Part shown: one piece after another, positions 62,482 through 64,000 of the stretch | Position numbering within the stretch: the stretch's first letter is position 1 | Layout of the letters: every line of letters starts with the position of its first letter | Source: Flavobacterium enshiense DK69 | GTDB lineage: Bacteria > Bacteroidota > Bacteroidia > Flavobacteriales > Flavobacteriaceae | DNA: 64,000 nt | Direction: 5' to 3' | NCBI RefSeq assembly: GCF_000498495.1 | Contig: NZ_AVCS01000008.1 | Location: 62,001-126,000 of the forward strand | Notes under the pieces: generated by a model | Database searches by the model: none | What the model was told of the DNA's origin: nothing | Seen by the model: the letters and a program-made list of their open reading frames with translations, nothing else | Translations under genes and position numbers: made by a program

Positions 62482-63476
62482 TGGAAACCAATTTCATCCA
62501 TCATCAGTCCGCACACTGCGAAAATGGAGTAGCCTCCAATTTGCTTAAGCATCACGGAATCAATATCAGCGAACCGATGGTTTTCGGTATTGGATCGGGG
62601 CTTTTCTTTTTCTATCTGCCGTTGCTGAAAGTCAATCATGCGCCGGCAATCAGTTACCGTCCCATGCCTGGTTCTATTTTCAATAAAGCCGCCAAGCGAT
62701 TGGGAATCAAAGTAAAAAGAGTAAAATTTTCCAATCCGCAATCGGCGCAAAAAGCGCTGGAGGAAAATCTTAAAAACAATATACCGTCGGGATTACAGGT
62801 TGGTGTTTATAATTTAACCTATTTCCCCGACGAATACCGCTTTCATTTCAATGCACACAATCTGGTTGTGTATGGAAAAAATGAAGGTAATTTTTTAATC
62901 AGTGACCCGGTAATGGAAACCGTTACCACGCTGACTGAAAAAGAACTTGAGAAAGTGCGTTTTGCTAAAGGAGCTTTGGCACCTAAAGGACAAATGTATT
63001 ACCCAACTGCAATTCCGGAGAATATCGACTGGGAAACCGCTATCAGGAAAGGGATAAAAAATACCTGCAACGATATGCTTGCTCCTATGCCGATTATTGG
63101 CGTAAGAGGAATGCGATATGTGGCGTCCAGTATCCGAAAATGGCCGGTTAAGAAAAATCCAAGAGTCGCAAATCATTATCTTGCTCAGATGGTGCGTATG
63201 CAGGAAGAAATCGGTACAGGAGGCGGTGGTTTCAGGTTCATTTATGCTGCTTTTCTTCAGGAAGCATCCGTTATTCTTAAAAATGATTCGCTGAAGGGAC
63301 TTTCTCTTGAAATGACTGCTATCGGAGATCAATGGCGTGATTTCGCCGTAAACGCTGCCCGTGTTTATAAAAAGAGAAGTAATCAGACGGATGTTTACAA
63401 CAGCCTGGCTGATGAACTACTTCAATTAGCTGATTTAGAAGAAGCTTTTTTTAAAAAACTTAAAAAAGCGATATAA
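62481..63476 (+). CDS. BtrH-like cysteine acyltransferase
   Basis: 331 residues. The N-terminal papain/C39-like fold of the BtrH family has a candidate catalytic Cys in SAHCENGVASN (C13), His in FNAHNLVVYG and Asp in FLISDPVM. BtrH moves an acyl group from an ACP to an aminoglycoside in butirosin synthesis. Here the likely reaction is transfer of the finished polyene from ACP to its partner alcohol. The start overlaps the preceding stop by one base. Confidence 0.8.
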   Translation: METNFIHHQSAHCENGVASNLLKHHGINISEPMVFGIGSGLFFFYLPLLKVNHAPAISYRPMPGSIFNKAAKRLGIKVKRVKFSNPQSAQKALEENLKNNIPSGLQVGVYNLTYFPDEYRFHFNAHNLVVYGKNEGNFLISDPVMETVTTLTEKELEKVRFAKGALAPKGQMYYPTAIPENIDWETAIRKGIKNTCNDMLAPMPIIGVRGMRYVASSIRKWPVKKNPRVANHYLAQMVRMQEEIGTGGGGFRFIYAAFLQEASVILKNDSLKGLSLEMTAIGDQWRDFAVNAARVYKKRSNQTDVYNSLADELLQLADLEEAFFKKLKKAI

Positions 63477-63482
63477 ATTCTT

Positions 63483-64000
63483 ATGAATGAGCCGATAATA
63501 CATATCACCGAACTTTATAAGAAGTACAAAGAGGCCGATGATTTTTCAGTGAACAACCTGAGTCTGTTGATTGAAAGAAGCGAAATCTTTGGTTTGCTGG
63601 GACCTAACGGAGCTGGTAAAACCACTTTGATTTCAATGTTGTGCGGACTGATAAAGCCAACTTCAGGAAAGTTTACGATTGACGGACTCTCATACGACAA
63701 AAATGCCACTTTAATTAAGGAGACAATCGGTGTTGTCCCGCAGGAATATGCTTTGTATCCTACGTTGACGGCACGTGAAAACCTGCGATATTTTGGAAGT
63801 ATGTATGGTTTGAAAGGGAAAAACCTGCACGATAAAGTGGATGAGGCTCTGGAGCATTTGGGCTTGTTAAAATTTGCCGGTAAAAGAATTGAAACGTTCT
63901 CCGGAGGAATGAAGCGACGGGTAAACCTGATTGCCGGAATCCTGCATGAGCCTTCGGTTTTGTTTTTGGATGAGCCTACTGTTGGGGTTGATGTACAATC
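63483..64000 (+). CDS. ABC transporter ATP-binding subunit; 3' end outside window
   Basis: Open from ATG 63483 to the right edge (172 complete codons). Walker A GPNGAGKTT, Q-loop VVPQEYALYP, signature SGGMKRRVN and Walker B VLFLDEPTVGVD are in order. It resembles the CcmA/NatA-type exporters. Its place in the cluster suggests export of flexirubin or an intermediate to the outer membrane. The permease should be downstream. Confidence 0.92.
   Translation, partial: MNEPIIHITELYKKYKEADDFSVNNLSLLIERSEIFGLLGPNGAGKTTLISMLCGLIKPTSGKFTIDGLSYDKNATLIKETIGVVPQEYALYPTLTARENLRYFGSMYGLKGKNLHDKVDEALEHLGLLKFAGKRIETFSGGMKRRVNLIAGILHEPSVLFLDEPTVGVDVQ

Overview
The window looks like a chromosome segment of a Flavobacterium-type member of the Bacteroidetes. 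Four things point there: an AT-rich sequence with TAnnTTTG promoter elements and few Shine-Dalgarno sites; secreted proteins carrying type IX secretion (T9SS) C-terminal signals of all three kinds (A, B and C); a tyrosine ammonia-lyase closely resembling the F. johnsoniae enzyme; and a flexirubin pigment cluster. The call is by recognition of families, not by database search.

Layout. 1-6.5 kb: two tandem reprolysin-like T9SS metalloproteases (the first cut by the window edge) with a decayed sorting domain of a further copy between them. 6.6-11.7 kb: housekeeping genes (ribF, an HTTM membrane protein, lpxH, queD, a 2OG-Fe(II) oxygenase) and a 58-residue membrane protein. 11.8-15.3 kb: a large T9SS type B protein. 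15.7-22.6 kb: an OlsF-like two-domain acyltransferase, exonuclease III, an OmpA lipoprotein, an aldo/keto reductase, and an NADP-binding reductase with a Hhip/sugar-dehydrogenase-like secreted protein. 22.7-27.9 kb: a VWA lipoprotein and an alpha/alpha-toroid protein, divergent from a TPR-containing LytS-type sensor kinase and LytTR regulator. 28.0-31.6 kb: an AsmA-GT51 fusion and a repeat-rich T9SS type A protein.

31.7-45.5 kb holds scattered biotin genes: bioF, then a GumN/ECF sigma/membrane-protein operon, then bioD-bioA and a ketosynthase with its own promoter on the bioA stop codon, then recX, a 1734-residue T9SS type C protein, and bioB on the opposite strand. 45.6-47.5 kb is accessory DNA: a frameshifted RHS core relic, a lipoprotein of seven near-identical repeats, and decayed coding fragments, ending at tRNA-Leu(CAA). 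47.7-51.7 kb carries prs, ribosomal protein L25 (ctc), pth and two tandem secreted paralogues.

51.7 kb to the right edge is a flexirubin cluster. A flavin-dependent halogenase-like gene diverges from tyrosine ammonia-lyase; then come a WG-repeat protein, FabG-like reductase, ketosynthase, acyl carrier protein, LpxL-like acyltransferase, DarA, DarB, two hotdog dehydratases, a small unknown, a BtrH-like protein and the start of an ABC transporter. The likely logic is tyrosine to 4-coumarate, polyene extension on the ACP, DarA/DarB making the dialkylresorcinol, an acyl transfer joining the halves, and export. The rest of the cluster lies beyond 64,000.
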